Source of the DNA: Clostridium cavendishii DSM 21758
Lineage (GTDB): Bacteria > Bacillota > Clostridia > Clostridiales > Clostridiaceae
Assembly (NCBI RefSeq): GCF_900141845.1
Contig: NZ_FQZB01000004.1
Span: 351,752 to 415,751, forward strand
Length of the DNA stretch: 64,000 nucleotides
Direction of reading: 5' to 3'
The translations under genes were made by a program, and so were the position numbers. The notes beneath the pieces are model-generated. The model saw only the letters and a list, made by a program, of their open reading frames with translations. It was not told the DNA's origin and made no database searches. This document shows positions 9,271-17,540 of the stretch, piece by piece (the first letter of the stretch is position 1; each line of letters opens with the position of its first letter).

Positions 9271-10164
9271 CTAAAATTCTATAATATCTCTTTTAGTTAT
9301 CTTGCTTATTATTAGTGATAATACAAATGAGAATATAAATATAATTACTCCAATAGACATACCATATCCATATGATGAATTAGAATACGCCTGCTTGTAC
9401 ATATAACTTAAGAACACTTCTGAGCTTCCATCTGGACCTCCACCAGTCATAACCTTTACAAATAGAAAACTTAAATTTATTGTACTTATTATAAAAAAGG
9501 TTAAAGTAGTTCTAACAACATTCCATATTAAAGGCAATGTTATCTCAAAAAATTGTTTTATTTTCGATGCTCCCTCCAAATCCGCCGCTTCATATAAATG
9601 CTCTGGAATACTACACATACTTGCCATGTACATTACCATATAATAACCTACAGCTTGCCATATCATAGCAAATACTATACACCATATAACTACCTTTTGA
9701 TCTCCTAACCACATTTTAGTTAATGATTCAAGGTTTAAAAGTTTCAATGTGGAATTTAAGATTCCTTGCTTAGGATCTAATATTGCTGAAAAAATTGCAG
9801 ATATTACAACTACTGAAAGGATATTAGGTAAGTAAAATATAACTCTAAAAAAATTTTTAAATTTTATATTTTCTCGAGATAAAATTGCTGCAGAAACTAC
9901 AGCGAGTACCATAGTTATTATTGTTACTATTACTAATAATAACAATGTGTTTTGAAATGATTTTATAAAATTAAGATCTTTAAATAATATTTTAAAATTT
10001 TCAAAACCTACAAAAGTTTTTTTATTAGTTAACCCTCCCCACTTAAATAAAGACATCCAAAATACATTTATTGTTGGGATAACCATGAAAATAAAGAATA
10101 ATATAAATGCTGGTAAGACTGACCAGATAATAAATAATTTTTTTGATGATCTTTTTTTATTCAT
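9271..10164 (-). CDS. Sugar ABC transporter permease, MalF-like
   Basis: First gene of the core-1 operon, 297 aa, about six membrane helices. The EAA loop reads YEAADLEGASKIKQFFEITLPL (about residues 195-216), and the N-terminal segment FIIWSVLPAFILFFIFMVIPTINVFWMSLFKW is typical of MalF/UgpA-type subunits. The start has AAAAAGGAG upstream. Its promoter region is shared with the divergent AraC regulator and holds the 21-bp direct repeat at 10260-10291. Confidence 0.88.
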   Translation of the reverse strand: MNKKRSSKKLFIIWSVLPAFILFFIFMVIPTINVFWMSLFKWGGLTNKKTFVGFENFKILFKDLNFIKSFQNTLLLLVIVTIITMVLAVVSAAILSRENIKFKNFFRVIFYLPNILSVVVISAIFSAILDPKQGILNSTLKLLNLESLTKMWLGDQKVVIWCIVFAMIWQAVGYYMVMYMASMCSIPEHLYEAADLEGASKIKQFFEITLPLIWNVVRTTLTFFIISTINLSFLFVKVMTGGGPDGSSEVFLSYMYKQAYSNSSYGYGMSIGVIIFIFSFVLSLIISKITKRDIIEF

Positions 10165-10259
10165 TGCATAAACTCCTTTTTAACAATTTCACTCTATAAA
10201 AGCAATTTACTTGTATTTATATTTAAATTATACAACCCTTGTAATCTTTTACACAACAA

Positions 10260-10291
10260 TATAATTGCCATTTTTTATAACATAATTGCTG
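10260..10291. promoter_or_regulatory. Probable AraC-family operator (21-bp direct repeat) in the divergent promoter
   Basis: TATAATTGCCA at 10260-10270 is repeated as CATAATTGCTG at 10281-10291, exactly 21 bp apart, with an inverted half-site (GTATAGCAATA) just after. It shares ACAATATAATTGC with the site before the binding-protein gene. It lies between the divergent permease and araC starts, so it could control both. Confidence 0.6.
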
Positions 10292-10375
10292 AGTATAGCA
10301 ATATATTTTAATATTTTTCTATGTTATAATATATCATATATTGTAATTTATTAACAAAAGGAGGTTAATTTCAAA

Positions 10376-11230
10376 ATGAGTAACACAATGTATATGGTAG
10401 ATACTAAAGATATTATAAATGTCAATTATGAACTACTATACATATGTAAATCAAAATTCGAGAATGACTGGCATAGTACTGCTCACTTTCATCCATTTAC
10501 TGAAATATTCTTTATAACAAGTGGAAAAGGTAGTTTTCAGCTAGAAGATAATAATGTAAACGTATCAGAGGGAGATTTAATAATTATTAATCCCAATTGC
10601 CTTCATACTGAAAAATCAACTTTCGTAAATGAACCCCTAGAATATATCGTCCTAGGAGTGGACAATCTAGTACTTTCCTTTCCAGAAGATAAAAGTGGTT
10701 ACCAAAATGAAAAAAACAAACCGCAATATAGGATTATAAAATATGTAGACAAAACTGTTATATTAGGCTATTTAAATTCTTTAATTGATGAAATAAGTAA
10801 AAAAGATTATAACTATGAAGTTGCTTATAAAAGTATATTAATATTGTTAATAATAACTATTCTTAGAGGAGATAATAACAATCCTAAAGTAAAAGAAGAA
10901 TCTACTAATAAATTAAGCTTAGAATGTATGAAAGTAAAAAATTATATTGATTCCCACTACTCTCAAAACATCACACTAGATTTATTAGTACAGCTTACTC
11001 ATATAAATAAATATCATTTAGTTCATAGTTTTACTAAACAAGTTGGTATTTCCCCTATAAACTATTTAATTAATAAACGTATTGAAGAAGCAAAGAATCT
11101 ATTATCAACTACAAACTATTCAATTAGAGAAATAGCTTCTATTGTTGGTTTTTCTAATTCATCATACTTTAGTGAAGTCTTCAAAAAAAATACAGGCAAT
11201 TCCCCTAAAAACTATAGATCACAAGCGTAA
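10376..11230 (+). CDS. AraC-family transcriptional regulator of the core-1 glycan operon
   Basis: 284 aa. The N-terminal cupin-type sensing domain includes WHSTAHFHPFTEIFFITSGKGSF and EGDLIIINPNCLHTEKS. The C-terminal pair of helix-turn-helix units occupies about residues 185-284 and includes NKRIEEAKNLLSTTNYSIREIA and VGFSNSSYFSEVFKKNTGNSP. It follows AAAGGAGG. It is divergent from the sugar operon and probably senses galacto-N-biose or a product, acting at the repeated TATAATTGCYA sites. The ligand is inferred. Confidence 0.88.
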   Translation: MSNTMYMVDTKDIINVNYELLYICKSKFENDWHSTAHFHPFTEIFFITSGKGSFQLEDNNVNVSEGDLIIINPNCLHTEKSTFVNEPLEYIVLGVDNLVLSFPEDKSGYQNEKNKPQYRIIKYVDKTVILGYLNSLIDEISKKDYNYEVAYKSILILLIITILRGDNNNPKVKEESTNKLSLECMKVKNYIDSHYSQNITLDLLVQLTHINKYHLVHSFTKQVGISPINYLINKRIEEAKNLLSTTNYSIREIASIVGFSNSSYFSEVFKKNTGNSPKNYRSQA

Positions 11231-11242
11231 AATAAATAATTA

Positions 11243-11289
11243 AAAAGCTTGTAAATTTTAAGTTATATGCTTAAAACCTACAAGCTTTT
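11243..11289 (+). terminator. Terminator of the araC gene
   Basis: AAAAGCTTGTA pairs with TACAAGCTTTT, with a further TTTTAAG/CTTAAAA stem inside; T-rich sequence follows. It starts 13 bp after the araC stop. Confidence 0.85.
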
Positions 11290-11324
11290 GTTTATTTTTA
11301 ATAATTTATAATAACACCTATACA

Positions 11325-11409
11325 CTTTTTATTACATTATATACTTTTTATTACATTATATACTTTTTATTACATTATATACTTTTTATTACATTATATA
11401 CTTTTTAAT
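11325..11409. repeat. 19-bp tandem repeat, four full copies plus a partial
   Basis: CTTTTTATTACATTATATA is repeated perfectly at 11325, 11344, 11363 and 11382, followed by a 9-bp partial copy. It lies between the convergent araC and zinc-ribbon genes. Nothing else is visible in 11290-11504. Confidence 0.95.
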
Positions 11410-11504
11410 AAAATCATATTAATGGTTTATATAGCTTAACATTTCACCGGTTTTTAAAATTTTAATATACTAAAATCTTATTTAAAATCATAAATGCCTT
11501 TATT

Positions 11505-11714
11505 CTAACCAAGTAAAAAATCTAATACGTTCCAGCCAGCACTTGTTTGAGCTTTATACAGTTCAGTATAACCACATTGTGTGCAACTAACTGTTACAAA
11601 CTTTTTATTTTGTATATCAAATAATTTTGCAAAGTTACCTCCTGTTGCTTGAAATTGATCTGATTCATAGTGCTGATTTCCACATTTAGGACATACATAT
11701 TGTCTCTTTTCCAT
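11505..11714 (-). CDS. Small zinc-ribbon protein, putative nucleic-acid-binding
   Basis: 69-aa protein with two CxxC knuckles, CPKCGNQHYES (residues 8-18) and CTQCGYTELYK (about 44-54), fitting one zinc ribbon. It resembles the family described as predicted nucleic-acid-binding Zn-ribbon proteins; no molecular function is established. The ribosome site is AAAGGAGG. It is monocistronic. The next 281 bp to the DtxR-like gene hold only that gene's terminator. Confidence 0.75.
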   Translation of the reverse strand: MEKRQYVCPKCGNQHYESDQFQATGGNFAKLFDIQNKKFVTVSCTQCGYTELYKAQTSAGWNVLDFLLG

Positions 11715-11939
11715 AAATTAAAATCCTCCTTTGTAATTTATAAATTAATTAATAATATTTTTTTATTATCATTGTAATATTATACTATAACTTGAATAAA
11801 TTTTATACAAACATTAATTAATCTGTATACTCCATTTGGACGAATCATATCTGATTTATCAATTTATTATTTCCAATAAATTTAATTACTGCAAAGTTTT
11901 TATTTGTTATTAATAAAATCACATTACTTTCTTATATGT

Positions 11940-11979
11940 AAAAAGTTCTAAAAGCTATATATAACTTTTAGAACTTTTT
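11940..11979 (-). terminator. Terminator of the ECF operon
   Basis: AAAAAGTTCTAAAAG pairs with CTTTTAGAACTTTTT around a 10-nt loop, just after the DtxR-like stop codon. The stem is symmetric and could act from both sides. Confidence 0.85.
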
Positions 11980-11995
11980 GTATTAAAAAAACATA

Positions 11996-12355
11996 TTATT
12001 TCTCTATAAATTTTTTAATTCCTTTAAAAGTTTCATCACTTATTATATGTTCAATTTTACAAGCATCTTCCTCTGCTACTTTTTCAGATATACTTGCTGT
12101 TTTCACTAAAAATTTAGTAAGTATTTTATGACGTTCATATATGGCTTCTGCTTTTTCTGCACCTATATCTGTAAATAATATATATCCATTAGAATCTATA
12201 TCTATATATTTTTCTTCTCTTAAAATTCCTAATGCACGACTAACACTTGGTTTACTGAAATTAAGCTTTTTTGCTATATCAATAGCTCTTACACTTCCTA
12301 TTTCTTTTTTTAGTATTAAAATTGTCTCTAAATAATTTTCTCCAGATTCGTACAT
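11996..12355 (-). CDS. Short DtxR/MntR-type metal-dependent regulator
   Basis: 119 aa: an N-terminal winged helix (AIDIAKKLNFSKPSVSRALGILREEKYI) and a metal-binding/dimerisation helix region containing ERHKILTKFLV and EDACKIEHIISDETF. It lacks the C-terminal SH3/FeoA-like domain of full-length DtxR/IdeR. The frame extends four codons upstream, but the ATG at 12355 is preceded by TATGGAGGT at correct spacing. As last gene of the ECF operon it could couple transporter expression to metal status. Iron or manganese specificity cannot be told from sequence. Confidence 0.82.
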   Translation of the reverse strand: MYESGENYLETILILKKEIGSVRAIDIAKKLNFSKPSVSRALGILREEKYIDIDSNGYILFTDIGAEKAEAIYERHKILTKFLVKTASISEKVAEEDACKIEHIISDETFKGIKKFIEK

Positions 12356-12439
12356 ACTTACCTCCATAAACTAACATAGAATATCCTAATAGTATATCAG
12401 TTACAAATAAGAAATTTCAAGTATATCACAATTTTATAT

Positions 12440-13045
12440 TTATACAATTCCTGCTTTTTCAAAATGTTTATGAAGAAGTTTTTTCCCCCATAAACTCCCT
12501 AAGTATGAAGCTATAATTGTTAAAACACTTAATAAAATCATTGTATTAAAATCAACCATTCCTAGACATGTTTTAAGTATTTGTAGAGATTCTGACCCCT
12601 TTGCTGATTCTTGAGCAATATATGCTTCCTTCATAAAAACAAAAGGAATATATTCCCCAAGTGCGAATCCAAGCATATAGCAAGCAAAGCCTGTAGCTGC
12701 TGATATGAATTTTTTTCTTCCCATAATAGTAAATATGATTTCTCCTATTATTCCCATAACAAATATACAAATTCCCATTACGCCACCAGGTGCCATAGTT
12801 AAAAGAGTTAATCCTAAAAGTGCACTACTTATAATAAATATTCCTGGCATTTCAGCCTTTGCAATCATAAGCATAAATATTATTCCACCAACAAGCGATA
12901 TAATTATAGGAATTACAACTAAAATTGGTGGAAATAATCCTATAGTAAAGGCTAACCCAAAAAACACCACAATAAGTAAAGCATTAAATACCCCTATTGT
13001 TATAAGCTTTCTTACATTATCACTTTTATTTTTTTTATTAGACAT
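12440..13045 (-). CDS. MptD/Trep_Strep-family ECF transporter S component
   Basis: 201-aa membrane protein with about six helices, beginning KLITIGVFNALLIVVFFGLAF. The composition and the GFACYMLGFALGEYIP segment fit the MptD family of putative ECF substrate-binding subunits. It follows the fused ATPase by 17 bp with AAAAGGAG. It should provide substrate specificity for the T and ATPase subunits encoded upstream. Family members sit in loci for metal or metallophore uptake, but the substrate is not established here. Confidence 0.78.
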   Translation of the reverse strand: MSNKKNKSDNVRKLITIGVFNALLIVVFFGLAFTIGLFPPILVVIPIIISLVGGIIFMLMIAKAEMPGIFIISSALLGLTLLTMAPGGVMGICIFVMGIIGEIIFTIMGRKKFISAATGFACYMLGFALGEYIPFVFMKEAYIAQESAKGSESLQILKTCLGMVDFNTMILLSVLTIIASYLGSLWGKKLLHKHFEKAGIV

Positions 13046-13062
13046 TATCTTTTCTCCTTTTA

Positions 13063-14577
13063 TTATACAATTTTTGAATAAAGTAATTCATTTGAATATT
13101 TATGAAACGGCAGACTATTAAAATTTCCTTTATCATCAAACCACAATAACCTATTAAATGTATTTAATGCAAACTCATAATCATGTGTAATTACAAAAAT
13201 ACAACGACCTTCATTTGCAAGGTCTTTTAATATATTGCTAACTATTTTCATATTCTTTGCATCCAACCCACTTGTAGGCTCGTCTAAAAATAAGAATTTA
13301 CTATCTTGCATACAAGCAATTGCAATTGCTAATCGTTGTTTTTGCCCACCCGAAAGAGACGCTGGATGAACTTCTTTATAATCGTCTAAGTTAAATAATT
13401 TAAGATATTCCTCTGCTTTTTTTACTCTTTCTTCATTAACTTTCTTTCCAATTAGCATTTCTTCTAATACACTAGGGGCAAATAACTGATAGTCTACATC
13501 CTGCATTACATAAAAAGAATTTTTATTACGCGTTTTTTTACTTGCCCACTTTTCATATATATATACCTTTCCATTTCTTTGCTTTTCAAGTCCCATTAAT
13601 ACTCTAGCAAGTGAACTTTTTCCCACTCCGTTTTTCCCTATAATCCCTATAATATCTCCTTCACTAGCTTCAAAAGATACATTAGACCATAATTTTTTCC
13701 CTATATTATAACCAAAAGCAAGATTATCAACTTTAAGCACTTGCGTATTTTCTTTATCTATAATATTTTTTGAAACTTCGGGAATTAATAGCGTTTCTAA
13801 TTCAACTTGTCTAAGCCCTATTTTTTCAAACCATTGACTTGGTTTCTTTACAAAAGTTTTTCCTTCAACTATTCTCTCTATCTTTCCTTTTTTCATTATA
13901 ACTACTCTATCTACTAAATCTTTAAGATAATACAATTTATGTTCGGAAATAATTATTGTATGTCCTCTATCTTTTAGTATTTTTAAAACCTCAAAAAGCT
14001 GTCTTGTTCCTTTTCCATCAAGATTAGCTGATGGTTCATCCAAAACATATATTTTAGGTTTTAATGCATATACAGATGCAACTGCTAATTTCTGCTTTTC
14101 TCCACTAGATAAATTTAAAATTGATCTATCTAAGATAGATTCAAGTTTCAAATCTTCTATTGAACTTCTTACTCTATTTTGTATTTCTTCTCTATCTAGT
14201 CCATAATTTTCACAAGGAAATGGAATTTCTGTTTTTACATGCAATGTAAAAAATTGTGATCTTGGATCTTGAAAAACAGAGCCTACACCTCTTGAGATTT
14301 CTCTAAGTGAAACTTTAGTAATGTCCATACCGCATACGGTAACCCTTCCTTCTAAATTTCCATCATAAAACTCTGGTACTAAACCATTTATACACCTATT
14401 TACTGTAGTTTTACCACAGCCACTTTCCCCTGTAAGTACAATAATTTCTCCTTTTTTTATCTTTAAATTAAAGTCTACTAAACTTTTTTTTGCACTATTT
14501 TTATAAGTAAAATTTACATTTTCAAATTTCACTATGACTTCATCATCTCTATTTTCTTTTAAGCTATTATTCTCCAA
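13063..14577 (-). CDS. ECF-type transporter ATPase, two fused ABC domains
   Basis: About 504 aa with two complete nucleotide-binding domains, replacing separate EcfA and EcfA' subunits. Domain 1 has Walker A GESGCGKTT (about 54-62), signature LSSGEKQKLAVA and Walker B IYVLDEPSANLDG. Domain 2 has GKNGVGKSS (about 317), signature LSGGQKQRLAIA and FLFLDEPTSGLDA. A GTG at 14586 overlaps the GAGGGGG ribosome site, so the TTG at 14577 is preferred; both are possible. It lies 22 bp after the T component gene. Confidence 0.87.
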   Translation of the reverse strand: MENNSLKENRDDEVIVKFENVNFTYKNSAKKSLVDFNLKIKKGEIIVLTGESGCGKTTVNRCINGLVPEFYDGNLEGRVTVCGMDITKVSLREISRGVGSVFQDPRSQFFTLHVKTEIPFPCENYGLDREEIQNRVRSSIEDLKLESILDRSILNLSSGEKQKLAVASVYALKPKIYVLDEPSANLDGKGTRQLFEVLKILKDRGHTIIISEHKLYYLKDLVDRVVIMKKGKIERIVEGKTFVKKPSQWFEKIGLRQVELETLLIPEVSKNIIDKENTQVLKVDNLAFGYNIGKKLWSNVSFEASEGDIIGIIGKNGVGKSSLARVLMGLEKQRNGKVYIYEKWASKKTRNKNSFYVMQDVDYQLFAPSVLEEMLIGKKVNEERVKKAEEYLKLFNLDDYKEVHPASLSGGQKQRLAIAIACMQDSKFLFLDEPTSGLDAKNMKIVSNILKDLANEGRCIFVITHDYEFALNTFNRLLWFDDKGNFNSLPFHKYSNELLYSKIV

Positions 14578-14599
14578 CAGAAACACCCCCTCTATCTAT

Positions 14600-15328
14600 T
14601 TAAGCAAAAATATTTTTATCATGAATTATTATTAATATAGCCGAAATGACAAGACACATTAGGCAATAAAAAGTATCAACAGTTTGGAATTTTACATCCG
14701 TATATGATGTTCTCGTATGCTCTGTATCAAGACCTTTACATAACGATGCTGCTGACAATTCTTCCGATATTTTCCCACTCCTAATTAATAATGGTATTAT
14801 AAAATTCTCAACTGCATTCATGGGATGAAACAAAACTCCTATAAAAGAAGTATTTAATCCTCTCATTTTCAAACCTTCTCTTACCTTTGCCACCTCATCT
14901 TTAATAGTAGGAATATAACGATAAACTACAGCTAGTGGTAAAACCATTGCTTTTGGAATATACATTGCTTCTAAAGAAAATAATAATTCATCCATATGAA
15001 CTTTTCTTATTAGTATTACACATGCAATATAAACTGGAAATAATCTAAAACATAAAAATATTAATGTTGTAAACATCATTGTTATAAGAGGAATCTTTAA
15101 ATATACTAAAACGAGATTAGATATATATAATAGAAGGTAAGTAATTGTAAATTTAATAGCTGTTTTGAACATTCTATGCCACAACATTAAAATGTCCATT
15201 ATAACAAATAAAAGTAATAGTTCTATAGGACGATTTATTAAAAAATTTAAAATAGATATAATAATCACTTGAAATATAAGTGCTCTTGGATCAGGTTTTA
15301 ATGCTTTAAATTCTGTTACATATTTCAA
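14600..15328 (-). CDS. ECF transporter T component (CbiQ/EcfT family)
   Basis: Energy-coupling membrane subunit, 242 aa from the chosen start. Several N-terminal helices are followed by a long cytoplasmic region with KVREGLKMRGLNTSF (the ARG-type coupling motif) and a C-terminal ELSAASLCKGLDTEHTRTSY segment. The frame is open to an ATG at 15361, but the TTG at 15328 sits 6 bp after a perfect AGGAGGTG. First gene of the operon T - fused ATPase - S - DtxR, divergent from the AraC gene at 15567. Confidence 0.82.
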   Translation of the reverse strand: MKYVTEFKALKPDPRALIFQVIIISILNFLINRPIELLLLFVIMDILMLWHRMFKTAIKFTITYLLLYISNLVLVYLKIPLITMMFTTLIFLCFRLFPVYIACVILIRKVHMDELLFSLEAMYIPKAMVLPLAVVYRYIPTIKDEVAKVREGLKMRGLNTSFIGVLFHPMNAVENFIIPLLIRSGKISEELSAASLCKGLDTEHTRTSYTDVKFQTVDTFYCLMCLVISAILIIIHDKNIFA

Positions 15329-15513
15329 CTTTTTCACCTCCTTTATCTTTAAAGTTAGCATGAGCTAACCCAATGTTATGCTACATTAATTTAAATGTCT
15401 TTTCAATAAAATTTCTTATCTTTGTCTAATCGAAGCATATATTTGTCCAATCATAGTATCTAATATTTTATTTATTTCCTTGAATGTTAATTATTTTAGA
15501 GTTATAATGATAT

Positions 15514-15530
15514 TGATAATTATTTTCATT
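15514..15530. promoter_or_regulatory. Fur-box-like site before the AraC/ECF pair
   Basis: TGATAATTATTTTCATT resembles half or more of the GATAATGATAATCATTATC Fur consensus. It lies 37 bp upstream of the AraC gene in the divergent promoter. Specific protein unproven. Confidence 0.45.
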
Positions 15531-15566
15531 TATTCAATATTAAAACATTTTATAAGGAGTATATGA

Positions 15567-16541
15567 ATGAATAATATTTTAAATACATTACATGAACCTT
15601 GTTTAATTAAGCATGGTTTCTATTTAGATAAAACATGTACAAAATTTAATACTGAGGGTCTTACATATTCACTTCCTCCTGAAAAAGGTTATGGAAATTA
15701 CTGGGTATATGCTTATAAAAATTTATTTTCTATCTCAATTCATGATTTTGTTCTTTCTAATGACTTATTTTTTGAATATAAAATCCCTAAATATTTAAGT
15801 ATTAGTTATTACGAATCAGGTTCTGGGGAAGAATTTAAACCTTATAATAGAATTTCTTGTGGTTTCATAAAAGGTTTTATTGGAAATAACTCTTTATATC
15901 AAGCTTTATTTCATAAACATATTCCTGTTAAGTCTATAGGAATTGAAATCATGCCTGAATATTATAAAGATTATTTACAAAAAAAATATAATGGTGAATA
16001 TAACGATCCATGTTCAGCCTTTTTAAGTATTGATGGTGCTTCTGATTTTCCTGAATTAGTTACTTTATTAAAACAAATAAAAACATATAATGGAACTGGC
16101 ATGTCAGCTAAACTATTTTATGAAAGTAAGGTTGCAGAAGCAATTTCTTTAATAGTTGATAAATCAAAAAATATGAATACCCCAAAGATTCGTAAAAAAA
16201 TATCAGATGATGATATAAACAGTATAAGAACTGTTGCTTCCTATATTAACGATCATTATTCTTATACTATAAATTTAGACGAGCTTTCTAGAATTGCTTG
16301 TATGGGGACAACTAAATTAAAATATACATTTAAAGCAGTTTTTAAATGTACGATTACAGAATACATACAAAATAAAAGAATAAGCCAAGCAGAACATATA
16401 TTTCTAAATACGGATTTGCCTATAAATCAAGTAGCTAATATAGTAGGTTATAAAAATGCTAGTAGATTCTCAGAATTATTTCGTAAACAAACTGGATTAC
16501 TTCCAAAAGAATTCAAAAAAAATTGTAAAATTTCAACATAA
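15567..16541 (+). CDS. AraC-family regulator of the ECF transporter module
   Basis: 324 aa; the C-terminal AraC DNA-binding domain is about residues 220-320 (INLDELSRIACMGTTKLKYTF, NKRISQAEHIFLN, VGYKNASRFSELFRKQTG). The N-terminal sensing domain includes SISYYESGSGEEFKPYNRI. The pattern is like siderophore-responsive AraC proteins such as PchR/YbtA, which bind the metal complex in the cytoplasm. It is divergent from the ECF operon with a Fur-like site between. The inducer is inferred. Confidence 0.85.
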   Translation: MNNILNTLHEPCLIKHGFYLDKTCTKFNTEGLTYSLPPEKGYGNYWVYAYKNLFSISIHDFVLSNDLFFEYKIPKYLSISYYESGSGEEFKPYNRISCGFIKGFIGNNSLYQALFHKHIPVKSIGIEIMPEYYKDYLQKKYNGEYNDPCSAFLSIDGASDFPELVTLLKQIKTYNGTGMSAKLFYESKVAEAISLIVDKSKNMNTPKIRKKISDDDINSIRTVASYINDHYSYTINLDELSRIACMGTTKLKYTFKAVFKCTITEYIQNKRISQAEHIFLNTDLPINQVANIVGYKNASRFSELFRKQTGLLPKEFKKNCKIST

Positions 16542-16556
16542 TCAGAAATATAAATT

Positions 16557-16600
16557 AATCCATTCCCAATATATTTTAATACTATGGAATGGATTTTTTG
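16557..16600 (+). terminator. Terminator after the AraC gene
   Basis: AATCCATTCC pairs with GGAATGGATT, followed by TTTTTTG on the plus strand. Confidence 0.85.
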
Positions 16601-16626
16601 CATTTATAAAAACGATATTCAATATT

Positions 16627-16698
16627 TCAAGCATTTATGATAATTGACATTGCTATACAAAGAATTATAAGAGCTATTCTAGATATTATTCTCTTCAT
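16627..16698 (-). CDS. 23-aa hydrophobic small protein downstream of dtxR
   Basis: ATG at 16698 preceded by AGGAGTGATAAAA; the ribosome site overlaps the stop region of the DtxR gene. The product MKRIISRIALIILCIAMSII... has a basic start and a single hydrophobic helix, ending in NA before TGA. A strong ribosome site and tight coupling to a metal regulator support a real gene, but nothing of this length can be proven by sequence. Known bacterial parallels are tiny metal-stress membrane peptides in general; no family was recognised. Confidence 0.45.
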   Translation of the reverse strand: MKRIISRIALIILCIAMSIIINA

Positions 16699-16709
16699 TT
16701 TTATCACTC

Positions 16710-17345
16710 CTAATCTACATAAATTTTATTTGCCGCCTCTCTACCTATAATTATGTCCTTATCACCATTTCTTAGTGTTATAGGCCCATTATATGGAGCT
16801 AAATCTATTATTTTTACTGTATCTCCAATATTTAAACCTAAGTGTACTACATATTTTAAAAGTTCAGTTTCATCAAGTATTCTTCTTATCACAGTACTTT
16901 CTTCAACAGATAATGAATCTAATTTTCTATAACTTTTAGAGCTTATATCTTTAGATGGAATAGGACTTCCGTGCGGACATATTTTAGGATACTTTAAGTA
17001 TTTATCTAATCGTTCTTCAAGTATTGAACTTGTTACATGTTCAAGTCTTTCAGCCTCCTCATGTACCTCATCCCAACTATACCCTAAATGTTCTAATAAG
17101 AACACTTCCCAAAGCCTATGTCTTCTTATTATTTTTACAGCCTCATCTGCTGCATACTCAGTAAGTTTTATTCCTTTATAAGGTGTATATTCAATATATC
17201 CTTCATCTAAGAGTTTCTTTATCATTTCACTAACAGAAGGCGCTGAAACCCCTAAAGCTAAACATATATCTTTATTATTTATCTGTTTATATGCTCCTCC
17301 AAGCTCGTATATAATCTTTAAGTAATCTTCTTTATTTTCAGTCAT
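16710..17345 (-). CDS. DtxR/IdeR-family iron-dependent repressor
   Basis: 211-aa full-length regulator. Residues 1-60 form the winged helix (NKDICLALGVSAPSVSEMIKKLLDEGYIEYTPYKG), 61-135 the metal-binding and dimerisation region (RRHRLWEVFLLEHLGYSWDEVHEEAERLEH, CPHGSPIP), and the C-terminus is an SH3/FeoA-like domain ending in IIGREAANKIYVD. A perfect palindrome of DtxR type lies 33 bp upstream (17378-17391), indicating autoregulation. Between the MATE gene and the ECF/AraC module. Confidence 0.88.
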   Translation of the reverse strand: MTENKEDYLKIIYELGGAYKQINNKDICLALGVSAPSVSEMIKKLLDEGYIEYTPYKGIKLTEYAADEAVKIIRRHRLWEVFLLEHLGYSWDEVHEEAERLEHVTSSILEERLDKYLKYPKICPHGSPIPSKDISSKSYRKLDSLSVEESTVIRRILDETELLKYVVHLGLNIGDTVKIIDLAPYNGPITLRNGDKDIIIGREAANKIYVD

Positions 17346-17377
17346 AATATACTCCTTATATTAACCAAATTTTATTT

Positions 17378-17391
17378 TTAGGTATACCTAA
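17378..17391. promoter_or_regulatory. DtxR/IdeR-type operator
   Basis: TTAGGTATACCTAA, a perfect 14-bp palindrome matching the TTAGGTWWNCCTAA style of DtxR-family operators, upstream of the dtxR-like gene. Confidence 0.7.
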
Positions 17392-17438
17392 CTTAATATT
17401 ATAATATCATTAAATTAGCATTTTGTGAATACTAATTG

Positions 17439-17458
17439 AAAATAATAATCATTATTTT
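17439..17458. promoter_or_regulatory. Fur-box-like palindrome
   Basis: AAAATAAT, AATC, ATTATTTT: a perfect 8-bp inverted repeat with a TAATCATTAT core, further upstream of the dtxR-like gene. AT-richness makes chance palindromes likely, so the call is tentative. Confidence 0.4.
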
Positions 17459-17476
17459 TATTCCTTATAATGTAAA

Positions 17477-17518
17477 AAAGAATCTTATTTCATGATATTT
17501 CACAAAATAAGATTCTTT
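17477..17518 (-). terminator. Terminator after the MATE gene
   Basis: AAAGAATCTTATTT pairs with AAATAAGATTCTTT across a 14-nt loop. Confidence 0.85.
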
Positions 17519-17540
17519 ATTATATAAATTCTATTAATTT

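Noticed and set aside
12705..13121. 138-aa plus-strand ORF opposite the MptD-like gene
   Set aside because: Shadow of a hydrophobic membrane protein gene; Ile/Pro/Asn-rich and crosses the gap without its own signals.
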